The notes under the pieces are model-generated. The model was given only the letters and a program-made list of their open reading frames with translations, ran no database searches and was not told the DNA's origin. Positions 4,400-5,773 of a DNA stretch of 5,773 nt are shown here, piece by piece. The stretch is taken from contig CAMLGP010000223.1 in assembly GCA_946479535.1 (NCBI GenBank), positions 1-5,773 of the forward strand, written 5' to 3'. Numbering within the stretch: position 1 is the first letter of the stretch; every line of letters begins with the position of its first letter. This DNA is from an uncultured Bacteroidota bacterium (GTDB taxonomy: Bacteria > Bacteroidota > Bacteroidia > Chitinophagales > Chitinophagaceae). The position numbers were made by a program, and so were the translations under genes.

Positions 4400-5773
4400 A
4401 TGACGCAAACCTGGTCGTTGCTAAACCGCAACAAGAACCTTATGCTTGCCATGCTGACAGGTATCAGCATCCTTGCAAGTTGCCACAAAGGGCCCGATGC
4501 TCTTTCTGCAGACAATGAAGCTACAGCCGCCGAGTGGAGGCGAAGACACCAGCCTCCAACCACCACACCTCCGGATTCAACAGCCACAACTACACCTACA
4601 ACAGGAGGAACTGCAGTTACGTTCACTGAAATTCCTTTCTCCAATACTGATTTGATGAATCCCGGAAGAGGAGTTGAACAATGGCATAATGCCAATGAAG
4701 TAAATGTGCCAACAGAGGGTGTTAATACCCAGCGCATGGATATGTATTATCGTTTCTCCTGGGTACAGTTTGAAGGAGCCACACAGGGCTCTTACAATTT
4801 CAGCACATTTGATAATACCATCAATGCTGCGATTGCCAAAAAACAGAAATTCTCTTTTGGTATCATGCCACTAAATCCAGATGGTGGTGGTGTATCTTAT
4901 AATGGTGGCAGTTCTTACTATCCCCAGTACCTTCACAATCTAATGCAATCTGAGTCTGTAAAGGACTTTTTGAAGAATGGGGTTTGGGTACCAAATTACA
5001 ATAGCCCTAATTATTATAATCGTCTCCTGGCACTTCACCAGGCCATCAATGCACACCTGGAATCAGGATCATACAATGGGGTGAAGTATAAAGATGTGAT
5101 CAACTATATCGATGTCCGTGGATATGGCAGCTGGGGTGAATGGCATCATGGTTCATTAGTGAGCAACATGAATGAATTCCCTTCAGGAGCAATGCCAACA
5201 GCAGCATCGCTGAAAAAAATTGTTGATGCTCACCTGCTTGGATTCCCTAATTACAGACTGGTAGCCATGATCGCTGGTTATGATGCAGGATCAACCTACA
5301 TTCCTCTCTTTTACAGCCCTGCAGAAGTTGCTTACTATCTCCTGACAGCTAAAAATAATGCAGGTGAAATTGGTATTAGAAGAGATCAGTGGGGTGCAAC
5401 AGATTCATATTTATCTGGTTTGCTGGAAAATAATACAGCCAGCTACAATGGAGTATCGCTGAAGAGCCTGATCATGAGTAAATGGCAGAAGGCTCCGGTT
5501 GTAGGTGAACCACCATCCTGGAATGATAACAATTTTGCTGCACTGGAAAGCCAGGTACGTTTGTATCATGCTACATCATTCGGAAATGGCAACTATGGGG
5601 TTGCAGTTAACTCAACTATTTCAGCCAATGTAAGAGCAGCATCAAAGGCTTCAGGTTACAGGATCAAGATCACAAGTGCAGAAGCGCCAACTTCCATTAC
5701 GCGAGGCGCAGCATTTGCCACAAAGGCAATATGGGTGAATGTAGGCATAGCTCCTGCGTATGATAACTGGGAT
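4400..5773 (+). CDS. Secreted glycoside-hydrolase-like lipoprotein (DUF4832-type), truncated by window end
   Basis: The frame is open for 458 codons from the ATG at 4400 to the last base, with no stop. An in-frame TGA at 4376 and no ATG in between fix the start. Residues 1-28 are a lipoprotein signal with an ideal LASC lipobox (Cys28). A Pro/Thr-rich linker spans about 50-72. From residue 80 a TIM-barrel glycosidase-like domain is suggested by NPGRGVEQWH (87-96), YYRFSWVQFEG (116-126) followed by a G-x-Y-x-F block, IDVRGYGSWGEWH (237-249) and KWQKAPVVGEPPSW (361-374). E247 and E370 are candidate catalytic acids by analogy with clan GH-A enzymes. The last ~40 residues (GYRIKITSAEAPTSI...WVNVGIAPAYDNWD) look like the beginning of a DUF4832 beta-sandwich. 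It is probably surface-attached and acts on a polysaccharide, with unknown substrate. The A-rich sequence before the ATG is usual for Bacteroidota initiation. Confidence 0.85.
   Translation, partial: MTQTWSLLNRNKNLMLAMLTGISILASCHKGPDALSADNEATAAEWRRRHQPPTTTPPDSTATTTPTTGGTAVTFTEIPFSNTDLMNPGRGVEQWHNANEVNVPTEGVNTQRMDMYYRFSWVQFEGATQGSYNFSTFDNTINAAIAKKQKFSFGIMPLNPDGGGVSYNGGSSYYPQYLHNLMQSESVKDFLKNGVWVPNYNSPNYYNRLLALHQAINAHLESGSYNGVKYKDVINYIDVRGYGSWGEWHHGSLVSNMNEFPSGAMPTAASLKKIVDAHLLGFPNYRLVAMIAGYDAGSTYIPLFYSPAEVAYYLLTAKNNAGEIGIRRDQWGATDSYLSGLLENNTASYNGVSLKSLIMSKWQKAPVVGEPPSWNDNNFAALESQVRLYHATSFGNGNYGVAVNSTISANVRAASKASGYRIKITSAEAPTSITRGAAFATKAIWVNVGIAPAYDNWD

Noticed and set aside
4291..4518. 75-codon plus-strand open frame with a hydrophobic beginning
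   Set aside because: It overlaps the lipoprotein gene in another frame and has no recognisable family. It is best seen as a chance frame.
4348..4737. 129-codon minus-strand open frame
   Set aside because: It lies antisense to the start of the lipoprotein gene, whose lipobox, linker and long open frame are clearly real. The antisense peptide is of low complexity from the Pro/Thr linker.

Overview
The window looks like chromosomal DNA of a Bacteroidota bacterium, most likely of the Chitinophagaceae type. This is an inference from several signs. Two upstream regions carry perfect copies of the Bacteroidota -7 promoter element TAnnTTTG, and strong Shine-Dalgarno sequences are absent. Envelope lipoproteins and exported proteins are numerous, and the last gene encodes a secreted glycoside-hydrolase-like lipoprotein. 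No mobile element, CRISPR array, tRNA or rRNA is visible.

Left block (1-1798, minus strand): a tightly packed three-gene operon read right to left. It encodes a di-heme DUF1111/MauG-type oxidoreductase lipoprotein, a small Rieske [2Fe-2S] lipoprotein, and the first 46 codons of an exported protein that leaves the window. The first two genes are 15 bp apart and the last two share an ATGA stop/start overlap. Together they suggest an envelope redox module made of iron cofactors.

Middle (1799-2602): a DtxR-family metal-dependent repressor is transcribed divergently from that operon. The shared intergenic region has a perfect 8+4+8 bp palindrome with a TTAG...CTAA core. It is flanked on both sides by outward-facing -7-like elements, so one operator could control both directions. 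The likely logic is metal-responsive control of an iron-cofactor operon plus autoregulation.

Right of centre (2603-3563): a secreted Tyr/Gly/Pro-rich protein with two related C-terminal repeats (DUF6515-like) is preceded by three abutting inverted repeats and followed by a strong intrinsic terminator. Converging on it is a group III truncated hemoglobin (3571-3957, minus). Its upstream region holds a perfect -7 element and a 72-codon coding-like frame with no ATG start near its 5' end.

Right end (4400-5773): a long open frame encodes a lipoprotein with a Pro/Thr linker, a TIM-barrel glycosidase-like domain and the beginning of a DUF4832-like C-terminal domain. It is cut by the window edge. 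I see no clearly new multi-gene system. The most testable points are the shared DtxR operator, the triple palindrome, and the metal-regulated di-heme/Rieske operon.
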